Shown here one piece after another: positions 8,702-19,463 of a DNA stretch of 64,000 nucleotides. Position 1 is the stretch's first letter, and each line of letters begins with the position of its first letter. Made by a program: the position numbers and the translations under genes. This DNA comes from CAYUZU01 sp964448675 (GTDB lineage Bacteria > Planctomycetota > Phycisphaerae > UBA1845 > Fen-1342). The notes under the pieces were generated by a model. It ran no database searches and was not told where the DNA came from. It worked only from the letters and a program-made list of their open reading frames with translations. The stretch covers positions 17,692 to 81,691 of the forward strand of contig CAYUZU010000023.1 in assembly GCA_964448675.1 (NCBI GenBank), in the 5' to 3' direction.

Positions 8702-8712
8702 GGAGACAACGC

Positions 8713-9315
8713 GTGAAAGCCTTCGTGTATCAGCCGCTGCCGCTGGTGGTGGTGCTGGTCTTGGTATCGGTAGGATTGGTCAGTGCCGCTGCGCTGGATG
8801 ACGCCCGATCCGCGGACATCGGACGGGTTGCGCCGGCACCGGCCGTTGTGCCGCCGACCGCGATACCAACGGATGCAGTCGCTGCGCCGAGCGTCACCAC
8901 GCTGCAGCCCGCCGCGGCCCCCACCATTGTTACGGAACTCCCTGAAGACACGCGCGCGGAACAACCCGAGGAATCGGCGGAGACGCTGCTGGCCACCGTT
9001 CCCGACACTGCACCGCAGGAGCCAGGGCGCTCCGTGCTTCACCGCGTATGCCGCGTGACCGCGTATTGCGACCGTGGGATCACCGCCAGCGGCACACAGT
9101 CGGGCGTGGGCCAGTGTGCGGCACCGGGCTACATCCCGTTCGGCACGACCGTGTACATCCCCGAGCTCAATCGCACGTTCGTCGTAACCGATCGGACGCA
9201 TCGCCGATTTCGACAAAGCACGGTGGACATCTTCATCCCGTCACAGCAGGCGTGCAAGGACTTCGGCTGCCGCTTCACGAACGTGGAGTTCTATCTGCCG
9301 GCCGAGAGCGACTGA
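8713..9315 (+). CDS. Secreted 3D-domain protein (double-psi barrel, wall-active enzyme-like)
   Basis: Product of 200 residues starting at GTG 8713, chosen because GGAG lies seven bases before it and a signal sequence follows directly (VVVVLVLVSVGLVSAAA, residues 10-27). A Pro/Ala/Thr-rich linker runs to about residue 110. The C-terminal 85 residues form a 3D domain, named for three Asp: CRVTAYCDRGITASG, then YIPFGTTVYIPEL, FVVTDRTHRRF and STVDIFIPS. Such domains occur in MltA-like lytic transglycosylases and resuscitation-promoting-factor relatives. Four cysteines near the domain could pair in the periplasm. A role in cell-wall turnover is inferred from family membership. Confidence 0.78.
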   Translation: MKAFVYQPLPLVVVLVLVSVGLVSAAALDDARSADIGRVAPAPAVVPPTAIPTDAVAAPSVTTLQPAAAPTIVTELPEDTRAEQPEESAETLLATVPDTAPQEPGRSVLHRVCRVTAYCDRGITASGTQSGVGQCAAPGYIPFGTTVYIPELNRTFVVTDRTHRRFRQSTVDIFIPSQQACKDFGCRFTNVEFYLPAESD

Positions 9316-9343
9316 CCGCAGGCCGCGTTGCCTAACTCCCGTC

Positions 9344-9373
9344 TTGCCAAGCACTTGCCAATCGGGTTATACT
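9344..9373 (+). promoter_or_regulatory. Sigma-70-type promoter candidate for the CHASE2 kinase
   Basis: TTGCCA (9344-9349), an 18-base spacer, TATACT (9368-9373). It lies 67 bases before the kinase ATG and is among the best promoter-like pairs in the window. Confidence 0.45.
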
Positions 9374-9440
9374 GCGCGCATTCGAGCGCCGGGCGATCAG
9401 GAGGGCGCGGGTGTGAATCGCGCTCTGCACAGGTGCAGGG

Positions 9441-11819
9441 ATGCCGACCCGAACCGCACAGAGCTGCGCGCACAGTGTGGCCGTCGAAGCGCTGGCCAAG
9501 GACGAGCTGCTGGGCGCCGATCGCGAGCAGACCGAACGTCACCTCGAGCAGTGTGAGACCTGCCGCGCCCTGTTCCGCCAACTGACCGAGGACCGCTTCC
9601 CCCGCTTCCGCGGCTACACGATCCTCTCCGAGATCGGCCGGGGCGGCTTCGGCGTGGTGTACAAGGCGTTCCATAACGGCAAGGAGCGTGTCGAAGCGCT
9701 CAAGGTGCTGTTCGGCAAGACGCCGGTGCGCGAGGCGTACTTCGAGAACGAGGTGCACCTCGCGGCGCAGCTGCGCCATCCGTGCATTGCGACGCTTTAC
9801 GAAGCGCATCTCAGCACGCCGCCGTTGTACTACTCGATGGAGTACGTCGCGGGGCGCCACCTGGATCGCTACCTGCGGGACGAGCAGGTCTCGCTCGAGC
9901 AGCGGATCGAGCTCGTGAAAGCGGTGGCCCAGGCGGTGGATTACGCGCACCGGAAGGGTGTCATTCATCGCGACATCAAGCCGCAGAATATCCTGATCGA
10001 TCCGGAGGGGCAGCCGCGCGTCGTGGACTTCGGCATTTCGAAGCGGCTGTCGCTGGACGCCGACGCGGCCCCGCCGGCCGCAGCGGTCGAGCCAGAGCCG
10101 GCGCGGCGCGAGGGGGCCATGGGCACCTACGGCTACATGGCGCCGGAACAGATGGCCGGGCTGGATGTCGATGCGCGGTCGGACGTATACGGCCTCGGCG
10201 CACTGCTCTTCCACGTGATCACCGGCGAGCCCGCGAGCCTGGCGACGAACAGCGAGGCGCTCGTCCGCGTGCTGCGCGAGCGCCGCGTGAGTCGGGCGGG
10301 CGACCTGGCGGCGATCATCGCGCGCTGTGTGCAACAGGCCCCGGAACAGCGCTACGCGACCTGCGCGGCGCTCGCCGACGACCTCGACCATTACCTGACC
10401 GGCCGCGAAGTCGATGCCCTGCCGAATCCGACGCCGGGCTATCACCTGGCGCGCATGACGGCGCTGCTGCTGCGGCACTACCCGCGGCCACTGCAGGCGG
10501 CGGCGACGATGCTGGTCGTGCTGCTGCTCGTAGCGGTGTTCTATGGCACTTGTGCGCGTTGGCTCGTCGCGGGACAGGGACAGGTCGAGACGGCCATGAT
10601 CGCGGTGAAGCCCAGTACGCTGACGGCGATGCAGGCGGGCCGCATCGGCGCCGACCTGCCGGGCTTCTCGCCGGCCAACAAGCGGAGCTGGCGACTGCTG
10701 TACGGACAGCTGATGGAACGGCTGGCGGTCGCACATCCGCGCGTCGTTGCGTTCGACTATTACTTCCCCAAGTGCGCGCCGGAATACGACGCAGCGCTGC
10801 TGCGCGGCATCGCGGCTGTCGAGGCGCCGGTCGTGTTCGGCGCCGCCGCCTACGACGTCAATGCGAATCCCGAGGTCTGTCCGGCGCTGCGCGACGCGAT
10901 TCACAGCTGCGGCGGATTGTGGATGACCTCGCCGGACTACCTCGAGAACGAGATCAACGTGCCACTGGCCATCGTGCGCGGCTACAATGCGCCAGTGCCC
11001 TCCCTGGCGCTGGCGGCATTCGCCGCGGCGCGCTTCCCCGATTGCGACCTCGAAGCGCACGTGCGGCCCAACGATCTGGAACTCGAGCTGCGCTATCGCA
11101 AGCAGCACGTGGCCCGCGGTGAATACCGCTATCGCTCGGGCGAGACCGATCATCTGCCGCTGGTCGGGGTGACGGATGTCGGCCAGGGGCGCAGCGTGCT
11201 CGAGGCGGAGGATCGCGTGGCGCAGAGTCGTTTTCGCCTTGCGGGGGTGCAGGCCTGGCGGACCCGCGCGATTCCGCTGGAGGACGTGCTGCGCGCCGAC
11301 GACGAGCACCTCCGTGCGTGGTTCCTCGGCAAGGCCATCGTCGTCGGCCAGATGCTGCCGCCGTTCGACCAGCACATGCTGACGTCGGACGAAGCCGTAT
11401 TCGGCGTTCAGTTTCAGGCGCTGGTACTCGATTCCCTGCTGGCGCGGACGAGCATCTACTGCCTGGATCGGCGTGACCTGGTGCTGCGGGTTTGCCTGTG
11501 GTGTGTGCTGGGCGCGTTGCTGGCGGGGCTGGTGCCGGTGCGCTCGTCGTGGTCGCCACGGGTGGTGCTGGCGTTCAGTGGCACGGTATTCCTGCTGGCG
11601 TTGGCGCTGGCGGTGCAATTCTCGATGCAGGTGACCAGCGCCGTCGCGGTCGAAGCCACGATTGCCGGCTGTGCCCTGCTGGCAACCGGCGCGGTCGTCG
11701 TGCTGCTGCAAACCCTGCATCGACGCCAGTGGCACCTGACCCCCATCCCGGTCTGGAACGCCGGCCGCACCGGCGGTTCGACCACCATTGCCGTCAGCCC
11801 GCGTGAATCGTCGAGTTGA
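9441..11819 (+). CDS. Ser/Thr protein kinase with N-terminal zinc-finger-like motif and CHASE2-like sensor
   Basis: Product of 792 residues. Residues 33-43 carry an HxxxCxxC motif (HLEQCETC) like the zinc-binding site of anti-sigma factors. The kinase domain (about 58-318) is complete: IGRGGFGVVYK, the Lys in EALKVL, HRDIKPQNIL, VVDFGISK and GTYGYMAPEQ. After a membrane helix near residue 350 comes a long extracytoplasmic region with CHASE2-like landmarks (FDYYFPKCAPEYDAAL, GKAIVVGQM, FGVQFQALVLDSLL). Three more helices end the protein. It probably senses an outside signal and phosphorylates Ser/Thr targets inside. The signal and targets are unknown. Confidence 0.88.
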   Translation: MPTRTAQSCAHSVAVEALAKDELLGADREQTERHLEQCETCRALFRQLTEDRFPRFRGYTILSEIGRGGFGVVYKAFHNGKERVEALKVLFGKTPVREAYFENEVHLAAQLRHPCIATLYEAHLSTPPLYYSMEYVAGRHLDRYLRDEQVSLEQRIELVKAVAQAVDYAHRKGVIHRDIKPQNILIDPEGQPRVVDFGISKRLSLDADAAPPAAAVEPEPARREGAMGTYGYMAPEQMAGLDVDARSDVYGLGALLFHVITGEPASLATNSEALVRVLRERRVSRAGDLAAIIARCVQQAPEQRYATCAALADDLDHYLTGREVDALPNPTPGYHLARMTALLLRHYPRPLQAAATMLVVLLLVAVFYGTCARWLVAGQGQVETAMIAVKPSTLTAMQAGRIGADLPGFSPANKRSWRLLYGQLMERLAVAHPRVVAFDYYFPKCAPEYDAALLRGIAAVEAPVVFGAAAYDVNANPEVCPALRDAIHSCGGLWMTSPDYLENEINVPLAIVRGYNAPVPSLALAAFAAARFPDCDLEAHVRPNDLELELRYRKQHVARGEYRYRSGETDHLPLVGVTDVGQGRSVLEAEDRVAQSRFRLAGVQAWRTRAIPLEDVLRADDEHLRAWFLGKAIVVGQMLPPFDQHMLTSDEAVFGVQFQALVLDSLLARTSIYCLDRRDLVLRVCLWCVLGALLAGLVPVRSSWSPRVVLAFSGTVFLLALALAVQFSMQVTSAVAVEATIAGCALLATGAVVVLLQTLHRRQWHLTPIPVWNAGRTGGSTTIAVSPRESSS

Positions 11820-11967
11820 GCCGGTGGCCGCGTGCCCCGGGGGCGGCGAAGCAGGCGAAGGTGTGCCTCGCCGCCGCGACAGGCCCGGCGTGACCTCGGG
11901 CGCTCCCCACGACCGTCTTGCGCGACAGTCGCACAACCCCGGCGCCCGCGCCGCAGGCAGGTTTGAA
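11820..11967. other. Short gap downstream of the CHASE2 kinase
   Basis: No gene or clear hairpin seen. It separates the kinase from a convergent pair of very small minus-strand frames. Confidence 0.4.
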
Positions 11968-12111
11968 CTACGCGACCTCGCCCGGTGCGACCGACCACGC
12001 CGTCAGTGTGACGAGCAGCGCGATCGAGAGCAGCCACAGCGTGGTCGCGACCAACCCACCGAAGGCCATTTCTCGCGGGGTGAAATTCGTGTCGAGTGGC
12101 CGGGTGGACAT
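11968..12111 (-). CDS. Small single-helix membrane protein (47 aa)
   Basis: The frame from ATG 12111 encodes 47 residues with one strong membrane helix (LVATTLWLLSIALLVTLTAW) after a short polar start (MSTRPLDTNFTPREMAFGG). GAGG lies eight bases upstream and third positions are almost all G/C, as in real genes here. It starts two bases after the stop of a 25-codon frame, suggesting coupling. The frame is open about 30 codons upstream, but without coding character. No family recognised. Confidence 0.45.
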   Translation of the reverse strand: MSTRPLDTNFTPREMAFGGLVATTLWLLSIALLVTLTAWSVAPGEVA

Positions 12112-12113
12112 GA

Positions 12114-12191
12114 TCAGGCCTCGACACCCATGATGACGTAGTCGTAGCACTGCAGGAGAAGCCGCCACAACTCGAGGATACAAGGAAGCAT
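12114..12191 (-). CDS. Possible 25-residue micro-ORF upstream of the small membrane protein
   Basis: From ATG 12191 a 25-codon frame reads MLPCILELWRLLLQCYDYV and ends in IMGVEA. AAAGG lies about ten bases before it. Most third positions are G/C. It ends two bases before the next ATG, so it could be a leader peptide or the first of two coupled small proteins. It could equally be chance. Confidence 0.25.
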   Translation of the reverse strand: MLPCILELWRLLLQCYDYVIMGVEA

Positions 12192-12201
12192 TCAGCACCA
12201 A

Positions 12202-12637
12202 CCTTTCTGCTTCCGATTCCCTCCCGAGTCTACTTCGTGCCTTGCTTCACGGTCGTCGACCTCCGGTCTCCTACCTTCGACTTGTCTCTTGACATAATCA
12301 TCGGCAGCTTTCGCGCTGGCCTTGTCGGAATCGACGGATTTCCGGCATCTGCCGGGGTTGCGCGGCGGGTTTCCGGACATAACGGCGGCGAAAAGCGCAA
12401 GACTTGCCGACGCCGCAACCAATGGACCAACCCGGCGCGGGAGCCGCTGCAAGCGAACCGCGCAAGGATTGCGCGCGAATGCTGCCGCGTCGACGCGCCA
12501 GAGCAACGCGGCCCGGCCCGGCGCCTCCCTTCCGCCGCCGCTCCCGGCGACGCTTGCACCGACTGCGGGCCGGGGTATGCTGGCGCCGGTCAAGGTGCGC
12601 GAGCCGTGAATGCGCCTTTCTTCACCGGGAGGCAGAC
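12202..12637. other. Non-coding gap before the DUF6159-like gene
   Basis: About 435 bases with no convincing gene. A minus-strand frame that ends at 12192, touching the 25-codon frame, has codon use unlike its neighbours (many AGA, AGG, GAA, GTA codons) and was not called. The promoter at 12554-12581 lies here. Confidence 0.4.
12554..12581 (+). promoter_or_regulatory. Promoter candidate for the DUF6159-like gene
   Basis: TTGCAC (12554-12559), a 16-base spacer, TATGCT (12576-12581), about 56 bases before the ATG at 12638. Confidence 0.4.
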
Positions 12638-13528
12638 ATGTTTCAGAGCTTTTCCAACACATGGCATCTGCTCGGCAGCAGCATGGACGTGCTCCGCCGC
12701 GACAAGGAGCTGCTGGTCTTCCCAATCGTCTCGGGCCTCGTTTCGCTCCTGGTCATGGCCACGTTTGTCGGCGGCGCGTGGGGCACGGGCCTGATCGATG
12801 CCGTGCTGCAGGAGCAGCAGGCCGCGAACAGCACCGGCGACGACGAGGCCGCCGCACTCACCCGCAGCGAGATCATCGCGGCGGTGGTCGGTTTCACCTA
12901 CTACTTCGTGAGCTACTTCGTCGTGATCTACTTCAACGCCGCCCTGATCGGTGCGGCGCACATCCGCCTTACCGGCGGCGACCCGACGGTGGCGGACGGG
13001 TTCCGCGCGGCCAACGCGTGTCTGCCGGGCATCCTGCTGTACACGCTCATCGCGGCGACCGTGGGGCTGGTGCTCCGGATGATCCGTGAGAACAGCGACA
13101 ACATCGTCGCCAGGATCGTCGCCGGCATGATGGGCCTGGCGTGGACATTGATCACGTTCCTCGTCATCCCGGTCATCGTGATCGAGCGCAAGAATGCGAT
13201 CGCGGCCATCGGGCGCAGCTCGCGGCTGCTGAAGGAAACCTGGGGCGAGCAGATCGTCTCGAACATCGGCTTCGGGTTGATGGGGTTTCTCCTGGCGCTG
13301 CCGGGATTCGTGCTGGTGGTCATCGCGTTCCTGGCGTTCGCGAGCGAGGTCGGGCTGCTGCTGGTCGTCACACTCGGGACGATTGCCGTGCTGTACTGGG
13401 TGACGCTGGCGATCGTGCTGTCGGCCCTGAAGGGCATCTTCGTCGCCGCGCTGTATGCCCACGCCGCCCACGAACCGCTCGAGGCGTTCCCGCGCGAGGT
13501 CGTGGCTGACGCGTTTCGGCCGCGCTGA
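12638..13528 (+). CDS. Multi-pass membrane protein, DUF6159-like
   Basis: Product of 296 residues, starting at ATG 12638 with GGGAGG about five bases before it. The N-terminus (FSNTWHLLGSSMDVLRRDKE) is a cytoplasmic lead-in, followed by about six membrane helices. The middle motif VIPVIVIERKNAIAAIGRS then LLKETWGEQ is typical of the DUF6159 family of bacterial membrane proteins. That family has no known function. The gene sits between two kinase genes on the same strand but has its own promoter-like sequence, so a link to the kinases is only suggested by position. Confidence 0.78.
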   Translation: MFQSFSNTWHLLGSSMDVLRRDKELLVFPIVSGLVSLLVMATFVGGAWGTGLIDAVLQEQQAANSTGDDEAAALTRSEIIAAVVGFTYYFVSYFVVIYFNAALIGAAHIRLTGGDPTVADGFRAANACLPGILLYTLIAATVGLVLRMIRENSDNIVARIVAGMMGLAWTLITFLVIPVIVIERKNAIAAIGRSSRLLKETWGEQIVSNIGFGLMGFLLALPGFVLVVIAFLAFASEVGLLLVVTLGTIAVLYWVTLAIVLSALKGIFVAALYAHAAHEPLEAFPREVVADAFRPR

Positions 13529-13712
13529 TCGGCGCGGCGGCGCAATCTGGCAGGCAACCCGGCATATCGCGCAGCAACGTTGCGAGAATTCGGCTCCCCT
13601 CGCGAGGCGCGCAGCGTTACCATACGCGCGGGAATCGACTCTCTCGGACGAGACAACTGCGAGGTTGGACGGCGTCGCGCATCCTTTCACTTCCTGGCGT
13701 GTGACAGCGGCT

Positions 13713-16700
13713 ATGGATCCCGAAGCGGTCGGGTTAGAGAGCATCGCGGACTTCGAGGCGAGTCTGATCGCAGACGACGCGCTTGGAGACGCCGGCGACC
13801 AGGCGAAGGACAGCTCCCCCGCGGACGCAAAGACCACCGACGCGCTGGCCCCCGAGAAGTGGATCGGCAAGCGCCTGTCGCACTTCCGGCTGATGCGGCT
13901 GATGGGCGCCGGCAATATGGGGGTGGTGTTCCAGGTCGAAGATGTCAACCTGAAGCGGATCGCCGCACTGAAAGTCTTGCGGCGGCAGATCAAAGGGGCG
14001 GACCGCGCTGTCATGGTGGACCGGTTTCTGCTCGAGGCGCGGACCGCGGCGGGCATCGACCATCCGTCGATCGCGCAGGTCTACGAGATCGACGAGCATC
14101 ACGGGTGGTGGTACATCGCGATGGAGTTCCTGGAGGGCGGCAGCCTGCACCACCTCGTGGAGACCAGCGGCCCGCTGGCCCCGGAGCGCGCCGCCCTGAT
14201 GCTGACCGACGCAACGCGCGGCCTGGTCGCGGCCCACGAGGAGGGCATCATCCATCGCGACATCAAGCCGGCGAACCTCATGCTGTCACGCCGCGGGCGC
14301 TGCAAGATCGTGGACTTCGGCCTGGTGAAGCTCGACTCCGCGGAGAACCCGTTCCGCGACGATGACCGCCTCGTGCTCGGCACACCGATGTACATCGCGC
14401 CGGAAGTGGCGCTGGGGCGCGGGGCGACGGCAGCGTCGGACGTATACAGCCTGGGGGCGACGCTCTACGCGGTGCTCGTGGGCCGACCGCCGTTCCGGGC
14501 CGACAACGTCCGCGACCTGCTGCGTATGCACGTCAAGTCGCCGGCGCCGGACGTGCGTGAACGCGCGCCGCACGTCCCGGCCAGCATGGCAACGCTGATC
14601 CTCCGCGCAATGTCCAAGGATCCGGCGAACCGCCCCACCGCCGATGCGTTCGCCGCCGCCCTGCAGTCGGAGATCAGCGGGGCCTTGGCTGGCGATCCGT
14701 CGTCCGGCGTCTTGCCCGCCGGCGAGGCGGCCCGTGTCGGCAGCGGCTCGTCCGCGACGGGCGAATACGCGCCGGCAGCGGGCTCGGCGGCCGGGTCGAG
14801 CGCCCTGACGTCGGACACCGTGCGGCTGAGCGGCGGCCTGTTCGGCTCAATGACGAGCCGCGCACCGGTCGGCTGGCTCGCGGCGCTGAGTCTGATCGTC
14901 GTGGCCGCGGTGATCGTGGTCGGCGTGTGGTGGCAACGCCGGCCGGCACCGGCCACCGGTGCGGCCCCGGTGGCGCTCGACCCCATCACGAACGAGATTG
15001 GCATGAAGGTGCTGCCGATTCCGCCCGGCGAGTTCGTCTTGGGCAGTCCGCCCACCGAAGCCGGCCGCAACCACGACGAGCGCACGGCGCGGGTGAAGCT
15101 GACGCACGGCTTCTTCATGTCGATGACCGAGGTCACGCAGCAGCAATGGGCCGCCGTCATGGGCGACGACTATGTCCCGCCTGAGGGCGTCCACCCAAAC
15201 GAGGAGAGCGGCCGGCGTTTCATCGGGCGCATGTTGCCGGCGTACGTCTCGTGGAACGAGGCCGCGGAGTTCTGCCGCTTGCTGTCACAGCGCGCGGGCG
15301 CGTACTACCGGCTGCCGACCGAGGCGGAATGGGAGTATGCCTGCCGGGCCGGCACGCGGTCGGCGTTCCATACCGGGCTGTCGCTGGATCTGTCGCAGGC
15401 CAACATCGAAGCGGCGACGAACGGGCTCGACACCGCCCGGCCGGCGCGGCATCCGTTGCCCGTCGCGAGCTTCCCGCCGAATGCATGGGGCCTGCACGAC
15501 ATGCACGGCAACGTCATGGAATGGTGCGCGAACTGGAAGGCCGAATACCCGCTCGGGCCGCTGACTGATCCGACCGGGCCGGCCGAGGGCAAGCTGCGCG
15601 TCCTGCGCGGCGGCTCGTGGGACAGCCCGGCACGGGTCGCGCGCAGTGCGAATCGCTGGTACAATCCGCCAGTCGTGCGCACCGACTACATCGGCTTTCG
15701 CGTCGTGCTGGAGCCGGAGACGGACCCGCCTGACGACGTCGCCTCGTACCTGAACGCGCCGCTGGATCCGACCGCGCCGGCGGCACCCACGACATCGGCA
15801 AGCGATCCGCCCGCCCCGCCCGCCGGTGGCGTCGTCGATGCGGCGCTGCCGGAGTATGAACCGGCGGTCGTGCTCGATCAGCGCTTGCGCAGCGTCGGGT
15901 CGGACACGATGGACGAGCTCATGCTGCTGTGGGAGCGGGCCTTCCAGCAATGGCACGCACAGGTCGAGTTTCGCCATGAAGGCCGTGGCTCCGGGACGGC
16001 GGTGCCGGCACTGGCCGAAGGTCTGTCGCACTTCGGCCCGATGAGCCGCGCGCTCAAGGCAACCGAGCTGGCCGATTTCCAGAGTGAGTACGGCTACCAA
16101 CCCACGCAGGTGTGCGTGGCGATCGACGCGCTGGCGGTCTACGTGCACCCGACGAACCCGCTGGCCGAGCGCGGCCTGGCCCTGGCCGAACTCGATGCGA
16201 TCTACTCGACGACGCGTGCGCGCGGCTTCCCGCGGGCGGTGCGCCGCTGGGGAGACCTGGGGCTCGGCGGCGGCTGGGCCAGCGCCCCGATCCACGTGTT
16301 CAGCCGCAACCCGGCGTCGGGCACGTACAGCGTCTTTCGTGCGACAGTGCTCGAAGGCGGCGAATACAAGGCGACCAACCAGGAGCTGGTCTCCAGCACG
16401 GTCGTCGTGCAGGCCGTCGCGGGCGACCGCTACGGCATCGGCTACAGCGGCATCGGCTTCAAGCAGCCGGGGGTCGCAACCGTGCCGCTGGCACCGGTCG
16501 AAGGCGGGCCATGTGTCTCGCCGCTGCCAGCGACGGCATACAATGGATCGTATCCATTGGCGCGGCCGCTGTTCCTGACCATCGATCATCCGCCGGGCGA
16601 AGGGCTCTCGCCGCTGCATCGCGAATTCCTGCGGTTCGTGTATAGCCGGCAGGGGCAGGAAATCGTGGCCCAGACGGGATTCTTCCCGCTCGATGCGACG

Positions 16701-16760
16701 CTGGCGGCCCGTGAGTTGCAACGCGTCGGGCTGAAGCCGACACAGCCAACGGCGCCGTGA
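13713..16760 (+). CDS. Ser/Thr kinase - FGE-sulfatase - PstS-like triple fusion
   Basis: Product of 1015 residues (start ATG 13713; an in-frame GTG lies at 13701). Residues 57-320 are a complete Hanks kinase: MGAGNMGVVF, AALKVLRR, HRDIKPANLM, IVDFGLVK, GTPMYIAPEV. A Ser/Ala-rich linker leads to one membrane helix (388-406). Outside lies a formylglycine-generating-enzyme-like domain (about 425-665): MKVLPIPPGEFVLGS, TEVTQQQWAAVMG, RLPTEAEWEYACRAGT, HGNVMEWC, RGGSWDSPARVARSANR, GFRVVLE. After a Pro-rich hinge comes a phosphate-binding-protein-like domain (about 720-1010): SVGSDTMDELM, GRGSGTAVPAL, FSRNPASGTYSVF, GYSGIGF. It probably couples outside ligand binding to phosphorylation; the order of the three modules is unusual. 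Confidence 0.88.
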   Translation: MDPEAVGLESIADFEASLIADDALGDAGDQAKDSSPADAKTTDALAPEKWIGKRLSHFRLMRLMGAGNMGVVFQVEDVNLKRIAALKVLRRQIKGADRAVMVDRFLLEARTAAGIDHPSIAQVYEIDEHHGWWYIAMEFLEGGSLHHLVETSGPLAPERAALMLTDATRGLVAAHEEGIIHRDIKPANLMLSRRGRCKIVDFGLVKLDSAENPFRDDDRLVLGTPMYIAPEVALGRGATAASDVYSLGATLYAVLVGRPPFRADNVRDLLRMHVKSPAPDVRERAPHVPASMATLILRAMSKDPANRPTADAFAAALQSEISGALAGDPSSGVLPAGEAARVGSGSSATGEYAPAAGSAAGSSALTSDTVRLSGGLFGSMTSRAPVGWLAALSLIVVAAVIVVGVWWQRRPAPATGAAPVALDPITNEIGMKVLPIPPGEFVLGSPPTEAGRNHDERTARVKLTHGFFMSMTEVTQQQWAAVMGDDYVPPEGVHPNEESGRRFIGRMLPAYVSWNEAAEFCRLLSQRAGAYYRLPTEAEWEYACRAGTRSAFHTGLSLDLSQANIEAATNGLDTARPARHPLPVASFPPNAWGLHDMHGNVMEWCANWKAEYPLGPLTDPTGPAEGKLRVLRGGSWDSPARVARSANRWYNPPVVRTDYIGFRVVLEPETDPPDDVASYLNAPLDPTAPAAPTTSASDPPAPPAGGVVDAALPEYEPAVVLDQRLRSVGSDTMDELMLLWERAFQQWHAQVEFRHEGRGSGTAVPALAEGLSHFGPMSRALKATELADFQSEYGYQPTQVCVAIDALAVYVHPTNPLAERGLALAELDAIYSTTRARGFPRAVRRWGDLGLGGGWASAPIHVFSRNPASGTYSVFRATVLEGGEYKATNQELVSSTVVVQAVAGDRYGIGYSGIGFKQPGVATVPLAPVEGGPCVSPLPATAYNGSYPLARPLFLTIDHPPGEGLSPLHREFLRFVYSRQGQEIVAQTGFFPLDATLAARELQRVGLKPTQPTAP

Positions 16761-16787
16761 GCCGCCGCGGCATGGTGCCACCGCGCC

Positions 16788-17536
16788 CTAGGTCCGGCCC
16801 GCCACGCTGGCCCACATCAGGTCGCGGTTCAGCCGCGCGATGAAATCGACACTGATGTCCACCGGACACGCGTTCTGGCACGAGCCGTGGTTCGTGCAGT
16901 TGCCGAACCCCGCCGCGTCCATCGCCGCCACCATGCGCTCGACGCGCTCGGCCCGTTCCGGCTGCCCCTGCGGCAGCAGCCCCAGGTGTGACACTTTCGC
17001 CGCCGTGAAGAGCATCGCCGACGCGTTCGGACAGGCGGCGACGCATGCCCCGCACCCGATGCACACCGCCGCATCCAGCGCCCGGTCGCAGTCCGCCTTG
17101 GGAATGGGCGTCGCGTTGGCCTCCGCCGCGCTCCCCGTGCGCACCGAGATGTAGCCGCCGGCCGCCAGCACGCGGTCGAACGCGCTGCGATCGACCACGA
17201 GGTCCTTGACCACGGGAAAGGCCGTTGCGCGCCAGGGTTCGATCCACAGCTCGTCGCCGTCGGAGAAGCTGCGCATATGAAGCTGGCAAGTGGCCCCCTT
17301 GTCGCGCGAGCCGTGCGGAATGCCGTTGATCACCAGCCCGCACGAGCCGCAGATGCCCTCGCGGCAGTCATGATCGAAATGGATCGGCTCTTCGCCCTTG
17401 GCGACCAGCGCCTCGTTCACGACGTCCAGCATCTCCAAAAACGACATGTGCTCGGCGATATCGGTCGCCTGGTACGTGACGAAACGGCCCTTCTCATCGG
17501 GCCCGGACTGTCGCCAGACGTGCAAGGTCAGGTTCA

Positions 17537-17537
<1 letters not shown>
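16788..17537 (-). CDS. sdhB: Succinate dehydrogenase/fumarate reductase iron-sulfur subunit
   Basis: Carries electrons between the flavoprotein and the quinone site. The 249-residue protein has the plant-type 2Fe-2S ligands (DCREGICGSCGLVINGI) and bacterial-type cysteine runs for the other clusters (CIGCGACVAACPN and CTNHGSCQNACPVDI). Its sequence is closer to the single-cytochrome-b type than to E. coli SdhB. Its ATG overlaps the sdhA stop (TAATG), so the two are translationally coupled. It converges with the kinase fusion, leaving 27 bases between the stops. Confidence 0.95.
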
Positions 17538-19447
<1,910 letters not shown>

Positions 19448-19463
19448 AATCGCGTTCCGAATC

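Larger units (their letters stand above)
8282..8712. other. Non-coding gap between tpiA and the 3D-domain gene
   Basis: Divergent intergenic region of 431 bases with no convincing gene. It holds a perfect TATAAT at 8494-8499 and, from about 8628, nested inverted repeats that end just before the ribosome binding site of the downstream gene. Confidence 0.6.

Noticed and set aside
9291..11936. 881-codon minus-strand open frame opposite the CHASE2 kinase
   Set aside because: Arg/Gln/His-rich antisense shadow; the plus strand encodes a clear kinase with intact motifs.
12192..12725. 177-codon minus-strand frame upstream of the micro-ORFs
   Set aside because: Mixed codon use and overlap with the DUF6159-like gene start; only its last 62 codons are mentioned as a possibility.
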